The translations under genes were made by a program, and so were the position numbers. 64,000 nt of DNA, taken from NCBI GenBank assembly GCA_017161075.1, contig CP046174.1, positions 496,001-560,000 of the forward strand, read 5' to 3'. The notes beneath the pieces are model-generated. The model was given only the letters and a program-made list of their open reading frames with translations. It searched no databases and was not told where the DNA came from. This document shows, one piece after another, positions 7,332 through 15,717 of this stretch. The number at the start of each line of letters is the position of its first letter. Positions within the stretch are counted from its first letter, which is position 1. This DNA comes from Erysipelotrichaceae bacterium 66202529 (lineage in GTDB: Bacteria > Bacillota_I > Bacilli_A > Erysipelotrichales > Erysipelotrichaceae).

Positions 7332-9026
7332 ATGGTGAAAGATATTTATGAAAAATGGCTGAACCATCCCAATCTGGATCCTTCTTATAAAGAAGTGCTG
7401 GAACAAATGGATGAGGGTCAGATCAACGATGCGTTTTATACAACCATCGAATTTGGTACAGCGGGGATGAGAGGTCTTTTGGGGCCTGGAACAAACCGCA
7501 TCAATCTGCATACGATCCGCAAGGCGAATGTCGGCTTTGCAGAATATATCTGCGCAAACGGGGAAGATGCGATGAAGCGCGGGGTTGCCATTGGCTATGA
7601 CAACCGTCACATGTCAAAGGAGTTTGCGATGGATTCTGCCAAGGTTCTGGCAACCTATAACATTGCCTCCTATGTATTTGAAAGTCTGCGTCCAACACCG
7701 GAGCTGAGCTTCGCTGTCCGTCATTTTCACTGCTTTGGCGGTATTATGGTAACCGCTTCTCACAATCCAAAGGAATACAACGGCTATAAGCTGTATGATG
7801 AATTGGGCTGTCAGCTTGTCCCTGCACTTGCACAGCAGGTAATCGACCGCGTAAATGCAGTTGAGGACGAGCTTGCGATTAAGGCAGAGCCTACTGCTGA
7901 ACAGGAAAAGCTGATTACCGTTATCGGCAAGGATGTGGATGAGGAATACTATGAAAATGTATTGAGTATTCAGCTGAATCCGGATATCAATAAGGATGAT
8001 GTGAAAATTATCTTTACACCGGAGCATGGTACGGCAAACATTCCGGTCAAGGAAGTATATACGCGTGCCGGTTATCATTTTGTTGCAGTTGAGGAGCAAT
8101 GCTCACCGGATCCTGATTTCTCAAATACACCGACACCGAATCCGGAAGAAGCAGGAAGCTATGAGCTTGCGATTGAATATGCGAAGCGTGAAGATGCAGA
8201 CATAATTCTTGTCTGTGATCCGGATGCTGACCGTATGGGCGTTGGTGTCAAGCATGATGGGGAATACAAGCTGCTGACAGGAAACCAGAGCGGTGCTGTT
8301 TTGATAGAGTATATCTTCTCACAGCTGCAGGCAAAGGATCGTATGCCAAACAATCCGGTTATGTTCAATACCGTGGTAACCAGTGATCTGGGAGAAAAAA
8401 TTGCTACAAAATATGGTGTTGCAACGGAAAAAACGCTGACCGGCTTCAAATTTATCGGTGAAAAGGTCGCGAAATATGAAAAAACGAATGAAAAGCAGTA
8501 TGTGTTCGGATATGAGGAAAGCTATGGTTCCCTGATTAAACCGTTTGTACGCGATAAGGATGCACCGCAGGCTTGTCTGATGCTGGCTGAGGCTGCATGC
8601 TTCTACAAGGCACAGGGAAAGACACTGGTGGATGTTCTGTATGATCTGTATGCAGAGCTTGGTTACTATGAAGAAAGTCAGACCTCATTAAAGCTGGAAG
8701 GACAGGCTGGTGCACAGCGCATTCAGGAAATTCTGGCAACGCTAAGAAAAACATCTGTTGAGGCAATCAATGATGTGGCAGTTACGCGTTTTGAGGACTA
8801 TAAGGAAAGCAAGATCATTGAAAACGGAAAAGAAGAGGAGCTGTGCGGATTTACAAAATCCGACGTTCTGAAATATTATCTGGCAGATGGAAGCTGGATT
8901 GCAATTCGTCCGAGTGGTACAGAGCCAAAATGCAAGTTCTATTATTGTATAAAGGGTACATCTCTGGAAAATGCCCATGAAAAAACACTGGCATACCAGA
9001 AGGCAATGGCTGAAATGATTAAATAA
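7332..9026 (+). CDS. pgcA: Phosphoglucomutase/phosphomannomutase, alpha-D-phosphohexomutase family
   Basis: This 564-residue enzyme interconverts glucose 1-phosphate and glucose 6-phosphate. It has the length and order of the Bacillus PgcA type. The phosphoserine is Ser143 in TASHNPKEYNG, the Mg site is DPDADRMG near residue 296, and the sugar-binding loop (GYEESYGSL) and C-terminal phosphate loop (RPSGTEPK) are present. In this window it can connect glycogen phosphorolysis (glgP) to glycolysis and can also supply glucose 1-phosphate for envelope glycans. It has its own terminator. Confidence 0.94.
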   Translation: MVKDIYEKWLNHPNLDPSYKEVLEQMDEGQINDAFYTTIEFGTAGMRGLLGPGTNRINLHTIRKANVGFAEYICANGEDAMKRGVAIGYDNRHMSKEFAMDSAKVLATYNIASYVFESLRPTPELSFAVRHFHCFGGIMVTASHNPKEYNGYKLYDELGCQLVPALAQQVIDRVNAVEDELAIKAEPTAEQEKLITVIGKDVDEEYYENVLSIQLNPDINKDDVKIIFTPEHGTANIPVKEVYTRAGYHFVAVEEQCSPDPDFSNTPTPNPEEAGSYELAIEYAKREDADIILVCDPDADRMGVGVKHDGEYKLLTGNQSGAVLIEYIFSQLQAKDRMPNNPVMFNTVVTSDLGEKIATKYGVATEKTLTGFKFIGEKVAKYEKTNEKQYVFGYEESYGSLIKPFVRDKDAPQACLMLAEAACFYKAQGKTLVDVLYDLYAELGYYEESQTSLKLEGQAGAQRIQEILATLRKTSVEAINDVAVTRFEDYKESKIIENGKEEELCGFTKSDVLKYYLADGSWIAIRPSGTEPKCKFYYCIKGTSLENAHEKTLAYQKAMAEMIK

Positions 9027-9028
9027 AA

Positions 9029-9068
9029 AAGTGGTGAGTTCGATCATGAGCTCACCACTTGCTGTATT
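9029..9068 (+). terminator. Intrinsic terminator of pgcA
   Basis: A perfect ten-base stem pairs AAGTGGTGAG (9029-9038) with CTCACCACTT (9051-9060), with a T-rich tail. It lies between pgcA and the convergent small ORF at 9078-9161 and could serve both strands. Confidence 0.8.
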
Positions 9069-9077
9069 TTATATGGT

Positions 9078-9161
9078 TCAGCGATACCTGTGCAGCAGAA
9101 GGTTACGGGCACTCAGCAGCACAATCGTTACAAGGGTTAAGGTTAGTAAAGACAGCAGCAT
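9078..9161 (-). CDS. Predicted 27-residue hydrophobic membrane peptide
   Basis: A short frame (27 codons) begins with MLLSLLTLTLVTIVLL, a single membrane-spanning stretch, and ends with a basic tail (RNLLLHRYR). Three signals support it as a real gene: AAGGAGGG lies six bases before the ATG, a near-consensus promoter is on the same strand at 9209-9237, and the pgcA hairpin closes the far end. Size, single helix and basic tail resemble type I toxin peptides and other small regulatory membrane peptides. I do not recognise a specific family, and no antisense RNA gene is proven. Confidence 0.6.
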   Translation of the reverse strand: MLLSLLTLTLVTIVLLSARNLLLHRYR

Positions 9162-9208
9162 AGGAATCCCTCCTTATTTGTTAGATTAAACTAACTATCT
9201 TCATATAC

Positions 9209-9237
9209 AGCATACACTACGCACGCGTCCCTGTCAA
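9209..9237 (-). promoter_or_regulatory. Promoter of the 27-residue peptide gene
   Basis: On the minus strand, TTGACA (9232-9237) and TATGCT (9209-9214) are separated by 17 bases. The leader between promoter and ATG is about 45-50 bases and contains a short stem GTTAG/CTAAC (about 9179-9194). Confidence 0.6.
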
Positions 9238-9360
9238 GCAAGGTGTGAAAAAACTTTGAGTTTCAAAGCCTGTTTACTATTTGCGATGCTGTATCCGTAA
9301 TTAGAATACAAATGGGGAATAAAAGAATGTAACCCATTACAAAAATGTGAAAAAGATGGC

Positions 9361-9376
9361 AAAACCTATAGGTTTT
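9361..9376. promoter_or_regulatory. Perfect 16-base palindrome upstream of glgB
   Basis: AAAACCTATAGGTTTT is a perfect palindrome 52 bases before the glgB ATG, immediately upstream of likely promoter elements (TTGAAA at 9381, TAAAAT at 9392). It is a candidate operator for the branching enzyme gene. Confidence 0.4.
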
Positions 9377-9427
9377 AGCGTTGAAATAGAGTAAAATATA
9401 AGTAGTTACAAGACTGGAGGGCTACTC

Positions 9428-11287
9428 ATGAAAAACAAAATCATTGATCGCTATTATAAAGGAAGTGCATTGGATGCCTATGAGCTGTTTGGTGCACATC
9501 TGTGTGAGGAACGGGGGAAGAAGGGTGTTCGTTTCACCGTATATGCACCGCATGCACAAAGTATTCAGGTCATCGGCTCCTTTGATGACTGGAGCTGCAA
9601 GGGACATCAGATGCGCCGCAAGGATGACAAGGGCATATGGTCTTTGTTTATTGCAGAGGCTAAGGAAGGCGATATGTATAAATACCGCGTTACCCAGGCA
9701 ACCGGACGCATCGTTGATAAAATGGATCCCTATGCGTTTTATTCCGAGCTGCGTCCCAATACAGCAAGCATCGTTACCAATCTGGAATATAAGAAATGGA
9801 GCGATGACAAATGGCTGGCACAGCGTACGAAAAATTTTGACAAGCCGGTTAATATCTATGAGATGCATCTGGGCTCATGGAAAAAGGATGAGGATCAGGA
9901 ATGGGTGAATTATAAGGCTATTGCGAAGGAACTCATTGCTTATGTAAAAGAAAATAACTTTACGCATATTGAACTGATGCCGCTGAATGAATATCCGTTT
10001 GACGGCTCCTGGGGATATCAGTGCAGCGGATACTTCAGTGCTACCAGCCGCTATGGCAGTGTGCAGGATTTAATGTATCTGATCAATGCCTGCCATCGTG
10101 CAAATATTGGTGTCATTATGGATTTTGTACCGGTACATTTTGTACGGGATGATTTCTCCTTATCCTATTTTGACGGAACATCGCTGTATGAGTATGAAAA
10201 GGCATGTGATGCGGATTCCCAGTGGGGAACAGCAAATTTCAATTTGTGGAGAGAAGAGGTGCGCAGCTTCCTGATGTCTGCGGCGTCCTTCTGGATTGAT
10301 AAATATCATGTGGATGGATTGCGTATGGATGCCATCAGCAATATCATACACTGGCATGGAAATAAGGATCTGGGAGAGAATGAAGGTGCCCTGCATTTTA
10401 TCAAGCGTATGAATTATCATTTATCCGAGGCTTATCAGGGTGTTATGCTGATTGCGGAGGATTCCAGCGATTTCGCAAATGTGACAAAATCAACATTGGA
10501 TGGCGGCCTGGGCTTTGATTATAAATGGGATCTGGGCTGGATGAATGATACACTGAAATACTTGGAAAAGGATCCGATCTATCGAAAATGGCATCATAAC
10601 AATATAACCTTCTCTATGGCCTATTTCTATTCCGAGCGCTTCCTTGTGGAATTTTCTCATGATGAGGTTGTTCACGGGAAGAAAACGATTGTCGATAAAA
10701 TCTGGGGAAGCTATGAGGAGAAGTTTGCACAGCTGCGTACCCTGTATTTGTATATGTTCACACATCCTGGTAAAAAGCTGAACTTCATGGGAAACGAGCT
10801 TGCACATTTCCGTGAATGGGATGAGGAGAAGCAATGCGACTGGGATCTGTTGAAATATCCGATGCATGATGCTTTCCATAAATATTTTGCGAAGCTGGGT
10901 GAGCTGTATTGCAAAACACCGGCATTGTACGAAACAGAGTATCATTGGGATTCCTTCCAGTGGATCGATGCGGATAATGCGGATGAGAATCTGTTTAGTT
11001 ATATTCGAAAGAATGATTCCAGCTATTATATTGTAATACTGAATTTCTCACCAAATACGTATAAGCAGCATAGCTTTGGTGTTCCGGAAAAGGGTGTCTA
11101 CCATGAGGTGCTGAATACAGAGCAGGATATCTGGGGCGGAGAAATCAAGGAGCTGGCAAAGGTTAAGGCTGTGGCAGAGGAATACAATAAGCTGCCGTAT
11201 ACGATCGATGTGGATGTGCCGGCCTTCGGCGGTGTGCTGCTGGAGCTGAAAAAACGCAAGAAACCTGTTAAAAAAGCTGTAAAATAA
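9428..11287 (+). CDS. glgB: 1,4-alpha-glucan branching enzyme
   Basis: This 619-residue GH13 enzyme makes alpha-1,6 branches in glycogen. An N-terminal carbohydrate-binding module (CBM48, about residues 15-110) is followed by the catalytic barrel. The nucleophile is Asp301 (GLRMDAISN), the acid is Glu344 (LIAEDSS), and the transition-state Asp is Asp412 (FSHDEVVHG). A Lys-rich tail ends the protein. CTGGAGGG precedes the ATG. glgC, glgD and glgA are not in the window. glgP and a pullulanase are, but 28-34 kb away. Confidence 0.95.
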   Translation: MKNKIIDRYYKGSALDAYELFGAHLCEERGKKGVRFTVYAPHAQSIQVIGSFDDWSCKGHQMRRKDDKGIWSLFIAEAKEGDMYKYRVTQATGRIVDKMDPYAFYSELRPNTASIVTNLEYKKWSDDKWLAQRTKNFDKPVNIYEMHLGSWKKDEDQEWVNYKAIAKELIAYVKENNFTHIELMPLNEYPFDGSWGYQCSGYFSATSRYGSVQDLMYLINACHRANIGVIMDFVPVHFVRDDFSLSYFDGTSLYEYEKACDADSQWGTANFNLWREEVRSFLMSAASFWIDKYHVDGLRMDAISNIIHWHGNKDLGENEGALHFIKRMNYHLSEAYQGVMLIAEDSSDFANVTKSTLDGGLGFDYKWDLGWMNDTLKYLEKDPIYRKWHHNNITFSMAYFYSERFLVEFSHDEVVHGKKTIVDKIWGSYEEKFAQLRTLYLYMFTHPGKKLNFMGNELAHFREWDEEKQCDWDLLKYPMHDAFHKYFAKLGELYCKTPALYETEYHWDSFQWIDADNADENLFSYIRKNDSSYYIVILNFSPNTYKQHSFGVPEKGVYHEVLNTEQDIWGGEIKELAKVKAVAEEYNKLPYTIDVDVPAFGGVLLELKKRKKPVKKAVK

Positions 11288-11318
11288 CCACTTATGATGA
11301 CTGGAAAAGTGAAAACAG

Positions 11319-11347
11319 TTGTCGGTGCGCTTGGAAATGTGTATAAT
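11319..11347 (+). promoter_or_regulatory. Promoter of gpsA
   Basis: TTGTCG (11319-11324), a 17-base spacer and TATAAT (11342-11347) lie 45 bases before the GTG start. This separates gpsA from glgB. Confidence 0.55.
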
Positions 11348-11391
11348 GGTTATCAAGGTAAGCGTTGATCTTACGAAAGGCAGGGAATAAT

Positions 11392-12393
11392 GTGAAAGCA
11401 GTAGTAGTAGGCAGTGGAAGCTGGGGAACCGGTCTGGCCCAGGTTCTTTGTGATAATAATGAAGATGTTATGATATATGGTAATTGTGAAAGTGAAATTC
11501 AGGATATCAATGAACATCATCAGAATGCAAAGTACTTTGAAGGAGTGGAGTTGAATCCGTCTTTAAAGGCGACTACCGACATCCGGGTTGTAAAGGATGC
11601 AGATGTTATCGTATTGAGTATACCGACGATTGCAGTGGAAAGTGTCTGTAAGGAAATTGACGCATTGCTGGATCATAAGGTGGTTGTAGTAAATACATCA
11701 AAAGGATTTCATCCAAATACCTTTGAACGTATGTCTGATGTCATCCGCCGTAATATAAGCGCTGAGCATCTCAGCAGTGTAGTTTCTCTGATTGGGCCTA
11801 GCCATGCGGAGGAGGTTGTCATCCGTATGCTGACAACGATTTGCGCGGTATCTCAGAATGAAGCGGATGCACAGAAAATTCAGAAGCTGTTTTCCAATGA
11901 TTATCTGAGAATCTACACCGGGACGGATGAAACCGGAAGTGAAATTGGCGTAGCTGTGAAGAATGCTATTGCACTGGCAAGCGGGGTTTTGTATGGTCTG
12001 GGCTATGGTGACAATACAAGGGCGGCTCTGATTACCCGTGGTTTAATGGAGATGACACGGTATGGTGTTGCTCTGGGCGGTAAAAAAGAAACCTTTATGG
12101 GATTGACCGGCATCGGTGATTTGATTGTTACCTGCACAAGTAAGCATTCCAGAAACTTCCAGGCAGGATATGAAATCGGAAAGCATAACAGTGCGCAATA
12201 CTTCTGGGACAATAACACGAAAACTGTGGAAGGTGTCAGAACGGCAAAGGCTGTGCATGAAAATGCGAAGCGTCTGGGCATTGAAATGCCAATCGTCAAC
12301 GAGATCTATCAGGTTCTCTTTGAGAATAAAAATCCAAGGGATTCGGCCAAGGATCTGATGCTGCGGGATTTAAAATCAGAGATAAATTTTTAA
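11392..12393 (+). CDS. gpsA: Glycerol-3-phosphate dehydrogenase [NAD(P)+]
   Basis: This 333-residue cytoplasmic enzyme reduces dihydroxyacetone phosphate to sn-glycerol 3-phosphate. The nucleotide-binding motif VVGSGSWGTGLA opens the protein, and NTSKGF, GPSHAEEV and KNAIALASG are family signatures. The catalytic Lys lies in VAVKNAIA. I choose the GTG at 11392, which follows AAAGGCAGGG; the TTG at 11365 would place the ribosome site inside the gene. The product feeds phospholipids and, through TagD downstream, CDP-glycerol for teichoic acid. Confidence 0.95.
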   Translation: MKAVVVGSGSWGTGLAQVLCDNNEDVMIYGNCESEIQDINEHHQNAKYFEGVELNPSLKATTDIRVVKDADVIVLSIPTIAVESVCKEIDALLDHKVVVVNTSKGFHPNTFERMSDVIRRNISAEHLSSVVSLIGPSHAEEVVIRMLTTICAVSQNEADAQKIQKLFSNDYLRIYTGTDETGSEIGVAVKNAIALASGVLYGLGYGDNTRAALITRGLMEMTRYGVALGGKKETFMGLTGIGDLIVTCTSKHSRNFQAGYEIGKHNSAQYFWDNNTKTVEGVRTAKAVHENAKRLGIEMPIVNEIYQVLFENKNPRDSAKDLMLRDLKSEINF

Positions 12394-12415
12394 TAAAAAA
12401 TATTTATTAAGTATA

Positions 12416-12460
12416 AGTCTACATAACTTAAGATATATTAAGATGTGTAGACTTTTTTTT
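12416..12460 (+). terminator. Intrinsic terminator of gpsA
   Basis: AGTCTACA (12416-12423) pairs with TGTAGACT (12446-12453), followed by an eight-T run (12453-12460). The inner loop contains the two TTAAG boxes described separately, so this DNA may have two roles. Confidence 0.85.
12428..12442 (+). promoter_or_regulatory. TTAAG-N5-TTAAG direct repeat upstream of the PIG-L gene
   Basis: TTAAG at 12428-12432 and 12438-12442 repeat with a 10-base period, one helical turn, as expected for an OmpR-type dimer site. An extended -10 (TGTTAGAAT, ending at 12470) lies 22 bases further on. The same arrangement precedes the response regulator and YfhO genes. Confidence 0.4.
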
Positions 12461-12487
12461 ATGTTAGAATGAAATCAGGTGATGAAG

Positions 12488-13297
12488 ATGAGGAAACAGA
12501 ACAGACGCAAAATTCATATTAAAATAGGTGTGATAGTAATATTGCTGCTGGCAATAACTAATGCCGCAACCTTTCGGCTGACACAGAGATATACAGAGGC
12601 TGATGAAGATTTTAAAGATATCAATTATCAGAATTCCAATACCGTGAATGTGAAAAACGTAACGAAAAAAATGGGAGTTGCTTCCTTCAGAATTGACAAG
12701 GAAAAGGCTGAAAATATTCAGCATGTGATGATTATCGCACATCCTGATGATGAAACATTATGGGCAGGGAACCATATCATGAAGGAAAAGTATCTTATTA
12801 TTTGCCTGACAAACGGGGGAAATAAGGTTCGAAAGAAAGAGTTTGATAAGGCGATGGAGCTTACCGGTAATTATGGCATTATGCTGAAATATCCGGATAA
12901 GACAAAGCGTGTAAAAAACAATTGGAAAAAAGTCAAAAATTCAATTCGAAATGATATTGATTACATATTGAATTTTAAACCGTGGAGTACTATTACAACG
13001 CATAATCCAGACGGGGAATATGGCCACATTCAGCATAAATTCACAAGCATGATGGTTACCAATGAATGTGTGAAATTAGGATTGACAGATAAGCTGGAAT
13101 ACTTTGGTAAATATTATAAAACCAATTATTTATTAAATCATAAAATACCGGGAGCCTTGAATTATGAGGATGCACAGGCAAAGGAACAATTGATGAGCAT
13201 GGTGTATATGTCACAGGGCTACGCACATCGTATCTTTGATCATATGGTTCCATATGAGAAGTTTATTCCTTACAAGGACTGGTACTTCGGTAATTGA
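12488..13297 (+). CDS. Membrane-anchored PIG-L family deacetylase
   Basis: This 269-residue protein has an N-terminal membrane helix (about residues 10-27) followed by a PIG-L/LmbE zinc-dependent N-deacetylase domain. The zinc and catalytic motif AHPDDE is at 84-89, and a second His motif, YGHIQHK, lies near residue 180. The basic residues before the helix suggest that the catalytic domain is outside the cell. The family removes acetyl groups from N-acetylated sugars. I choose ATG 12488 because AGGTGA lies five bases before it; GTG 12479 and ATG 12482 overlap that site. Its place between gpsA and teichoic acid genes suggests a cell wall glycan substrate. Confidence 0.8.
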   Translation: MRKQNRRKIHIKIGVIVILLLAITNAATFRLTQRYTEADEDFKDINYQNSNTVNVKNVTKKMGVASFRIDKEKAENIQHVMIIAHPDDETLWAGNHIMKEKYLIICLTNGGNKVRKKEFDKAMELTGNYGIMLKYPDKTKRVKNNWKKVKNSIRNDIDYILNFKPWSTITTHNPDGEYGHIQHKFTSMMVTNECVKLGLTDKLEYFGKYYKTNYLLNHKIPGALNYEDAQAKEQLMSMVYMSQGYAHRIFDHMVPYEKFIPYKDWYFGN

Positions 13298-13311
13298 TAA
13301 AAGTAAAATGA

Positions 13312-13383
13312 AACAGAAGGATTATTCAACTGACAGTAAATTAGAAATAGGTCGGTCAGTTAGAAATCTTTTCTGTTTTTTTT
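13312..13383 (+). terminator. Intrinsic terminator of the PIG-L gene
   Basis: AACAGAA (13312-13318) pairs with TTCTGTT before an eight-T run, and an inner stem pairs CAACTGAC with GTCAGTT. The long two-part hairpin ends with a strong T tract. Confidence 0.75.
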
Positions 13384-13620
13384 ATATGCAGATGTGAAAT
13401 AGAAGCTTATCTGATATAAACTTATTATTATAATTTTACTGTAGTATTTTCTATAAAAATCCTGTCGTGAAAAATGATAATTTCATGAAATTTTAAAATA
13501 ATCTAGTTAACTGCACGCATTTGTTGTATAATAGGGCTGGCGTGTAGATATATGTATACACGATTTATATTTATAAAATGTAAAAAGCATTCTGAGATTG
13601 GATGTCAAAGGAGTTTACCT
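13384..13620 (+). promoter_or_regulatory. Promoter region of the teichoic acid operon
   Basis: A -10 element TATAAT lies at 13527-13532, with a weak -35. A perfect 14-base palindrome, AATTTCATGAAATT (13479-13492), sits about 35 bases upstream of that -10 and is a candidate operator. The open frame from 13552 runs through this leader but has no ribosome site of its own. Confidence 0.45.
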
Positions 13621-14427
13621 ATGTTCAAAAGTATCAGATACGTTGTTAAAGAGAACATATCCAATTTATACCGTATATATTGCATTGCAAAATATGAGCT
13701 GCTTGCGGATATGCGGGATTCTAAATTTGGTTTGTTCTGGAACTTTGCTTCCCCTGCCATCCAGGTAATGACCTATTTCCTGGTATTTGGTATCGGTATC
13801 GGGCGTGGTCATCAACAGGGAATACCTTATCTTCCATGGGTAGTTGTAGGATTTTGTGCATGGTGGTTTATCCAGCCGTGTATTGTTCAGGGGTGCAGCG
13901 CTATTTTCTCTAAAACAAATGTTATTACAAAAATGAAATTTCCTGTCAGTATACTACCGATGACGGTGATCGCAAAGGAATTATTTAACCATTTCTGTAT
14001 GTTGATAATTGGCTTTGTCGTTCTCATGCTGTATGGGTATCATCCCAATGTTTACTGGTTTGGACTTTTATATTATGCGATATGTGCCATACTGATGGTG
14101 GAATCACTAGCACTTATCACATCTGTACTGACCATGCTATGGCGTGATGTAAAAAAGCTGATAACATCTATTATGCGTATGATATTATATTTATCACCTG
14201 TATTATGGCCGGCAAAATATGATCAGTTCCCTATTCTAAATTTCATTATGAAATTAAACCCGGTGTATTATGTTGTACAGGGGTATCGGGATTCTGTGTT
14301 TTTTCATAAAACAATTTTTGCACATCCTGCAATGACCATATATTTCTGGTGTGTTGTTATTGGAATGTTTGTGCTTGGCTGCTATCTGATGTACAAATTT
14401 AAAACAAAGTTTATTGATATGATTTAG
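13621..14427 (+). CDS. Teichoic acid / polysaccharide ABC exporter permease, TagG type
   Basis: This 268-residue ABC-2 type membrane protein has about six transmembrane helices. The family amphipathic signature before helix 1 (DSKFGLFWNFASPAIQ) is present. AAAGGAG lies at the right distance before the ATG at 13621, so the longer frame from 13552 is rejected. With the ATPase 11 bases downstream it should export an undecaprenyl-linked polymer, most likely the poly(glycerol phosphate) made by the TagF-like enzymes of the same operon. Confidence 0.88.
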   Translation: MFKSIRYVVKENISNLYRIYCIAKYELLADMRDSKFGLFWNFASPAIQVMTYFLVFGIGIGRGHQQGIPYLPWVVVGFCAWWFIQPCIVQGCSAIFSKTNVITKMKFPVSILPMTVIAKELFNHFCMLIIGFVVLMLYGYHPNVYWFGLLYYAICAILMVESLALITSVLTMLWRDVKKLITSIMRMILYLSPVLWPAKYDQFPILNFIMKLNPVYYVVQGYRDSVFFHKTIFAHPAMTIYFWCVVIGMFVLGCYLMYKFKTKFIDMI

Positions 14428-14438
14428 GAGGTTTTCCA

Positions 14439-15275
14439 ATGGCGAAAACAAGAGAAGAATACAGCGGCTATGCTGTAGTCATGGAAAATGTATCAAAGAT
14501 ATATCGATTGAAAACAAAAGGTAAAAAAGGCAAAAAGAAAACAGATGAACGTTTTTTTGCTTTAAAGGATATAAATTTTAAAATCGAAAAGGGTGATTGC
14601 GTTGGTATTTTAGGTACTAACGGGAGTGGTAAGTCAACCTTATCTTTGATATTGTCCGGGATTTCTGACAAAGACAGCGGAAATATGATAGTCAATGGAG
14701 AACAGGCATTGATTGCCATCAATACCGGGTTGAATATGCAGCTGACCGGAGAAGAGAATATCGATCTGAAGGGTGCATTACTGGGCCTTAAGAAAAAACA
14801 GATTGAAGAGATTAAACGTGGTGTTATAGAATTCGCAGAGCTTGGAGACTTTCTGTATCAGCCGGTAAAAAAATATTCAAGTGGAATGAAATCCCGTTTG
14901 GGATTTTCAATATCACTCTCCCTAAATCCGGATATTTTTATTGTCGATGAGGCTTTGTCTGTAGGTGATAAGGGATTTGCACAGAAATGCATGAATCGTA
15001 TGCAGAAGCTTCGCGATGAAGAAGGAAAAACCATCTTTTTTATCTCACATGCATTGCCGCAGGTACGTGCATTCTGTAAAACCGGTATGTGGATTGAGGG
15101 TGGAAAATTAGTGGAAATCGGTGATATTGATACGGTATGTGACCACTACTCTGAATATGTTGACAGCTACAATAATCTGACAGAAAAAGAAAAGAAAAAA
15201 CAGCGGGATGCAAAATTTAAAGAGCGAATTATAAAGGAAGAAAAGAAAAAATCTATATTCCACAGAGGAAAGTGA
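14439..15275 (+). CDS. Teichoic acid / polysaccharide ABC exporter ATPase, TagH type
   Basis: This 278-residue ATPase pairs with the upstream permease. Walker A is GTNGSGKST (from residue 59), the signature is SSGMKSRLGFS and Walker B is DIFIVDEALSVGD. A Lys/Glu-rich tail of about 40 residues follows the ATPase domain and lacks the long substrate-binding domain of Bacillus TagH. TAGGAGG precedes the ATG. Confidence 0.88.
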   Translation: MAKTREEYSGYAVVMENVSKIYRLKTKGKKGKKKTDERFFALKDINFKIEKGDCVGILGTNGSGKSTLSLILSGISDKDSGNMIVNGEQALIAINTGLNMQLTGEENIDLKGALLGLKKKQIEEIKRGVIEFAELGDFLYQPVKKYSSGMKSRLGFSISLSLNPDIFIVDEALSVGDKGFAQKCMNRMQKLRDEEGKTIFFISHALPQVRAFCKTGMWIEGGKLVEIGDIDTVCDHYSEYVDSYNNLTEKEKKKQRDAKFKERIIKEEKKKSIFHRGK

Positions 15276-15285
15276 GGAAACTATC

Positions 15286-15699
15286 ATGGAAGAAAAGAAA
15301 ATGAGAAAGGTTATTACATATGGAACATTTGATTTGTTTCACGTTGGTCATTTGAACCTTTTAAGACGTGCTAAGGAGCAGGGAGATTATCTGATTGTTG
15401 CAGTTAGTACAGACCGTTTTAATTGGGTTGAAAAGAATAAGAAATGTCAAATCAGTGATAAGGATCGTATGGAAATCGTACGAGCAATTCGTTATGTCGA
15501 TGAAGTTATACCTGAAGACAGCTGGGATCAGAAGGTTAAGGATGTACAAAAATATGATGTCGATGTTTTTGTAATGGGGGATGACTGGGAAGGTAAATTC
15601 GATTTCCTCAAGGAATACTGTGATGTTGTATATTTACCAAGAACTGAGGGAATCAGCACCACACAGTTGAAAGAAGAACTCAGCAGTAAGAAAAAATAG
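15286..15699 (+). CDS. tagD: Glycerol-3-phosphate cytidylyltransferase
   Basis: This 137-residue enzyme makes CDP-glycerol from CTP and glycerol 3-phosphate. The nucleotidyltransferase signature GTFDLFHVGH lies at about residues 13-22, and the CTP-binding ISTT motif is near the C-terminus (EGISTTQLK). I use ATG 15286 after AGTGAGG; a start at 15301 would give the usual family N-terminus and cannot be excluded. It supplies the donor for the three glycerophosphotransferase genes that follow, while gpsA upstream makes the acceptor substrate. Confidence 0.94.
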   Translation: MEEKKMRKVITYGTFDLFHVGHLNLLRRAKEQGDYLIVAVSTDRFNWVEKNKKCQISDKDRMEIVRAIRYVDEVIPEDSWDQKVKDVQKYDVDVFVMGDDWEGKFDFLKEYCDVVYLPRTEGISTTQLKEELSSKKK

Positions 15700-15717
15700 A
15701 ATGAAAGGGTGTAAAGA

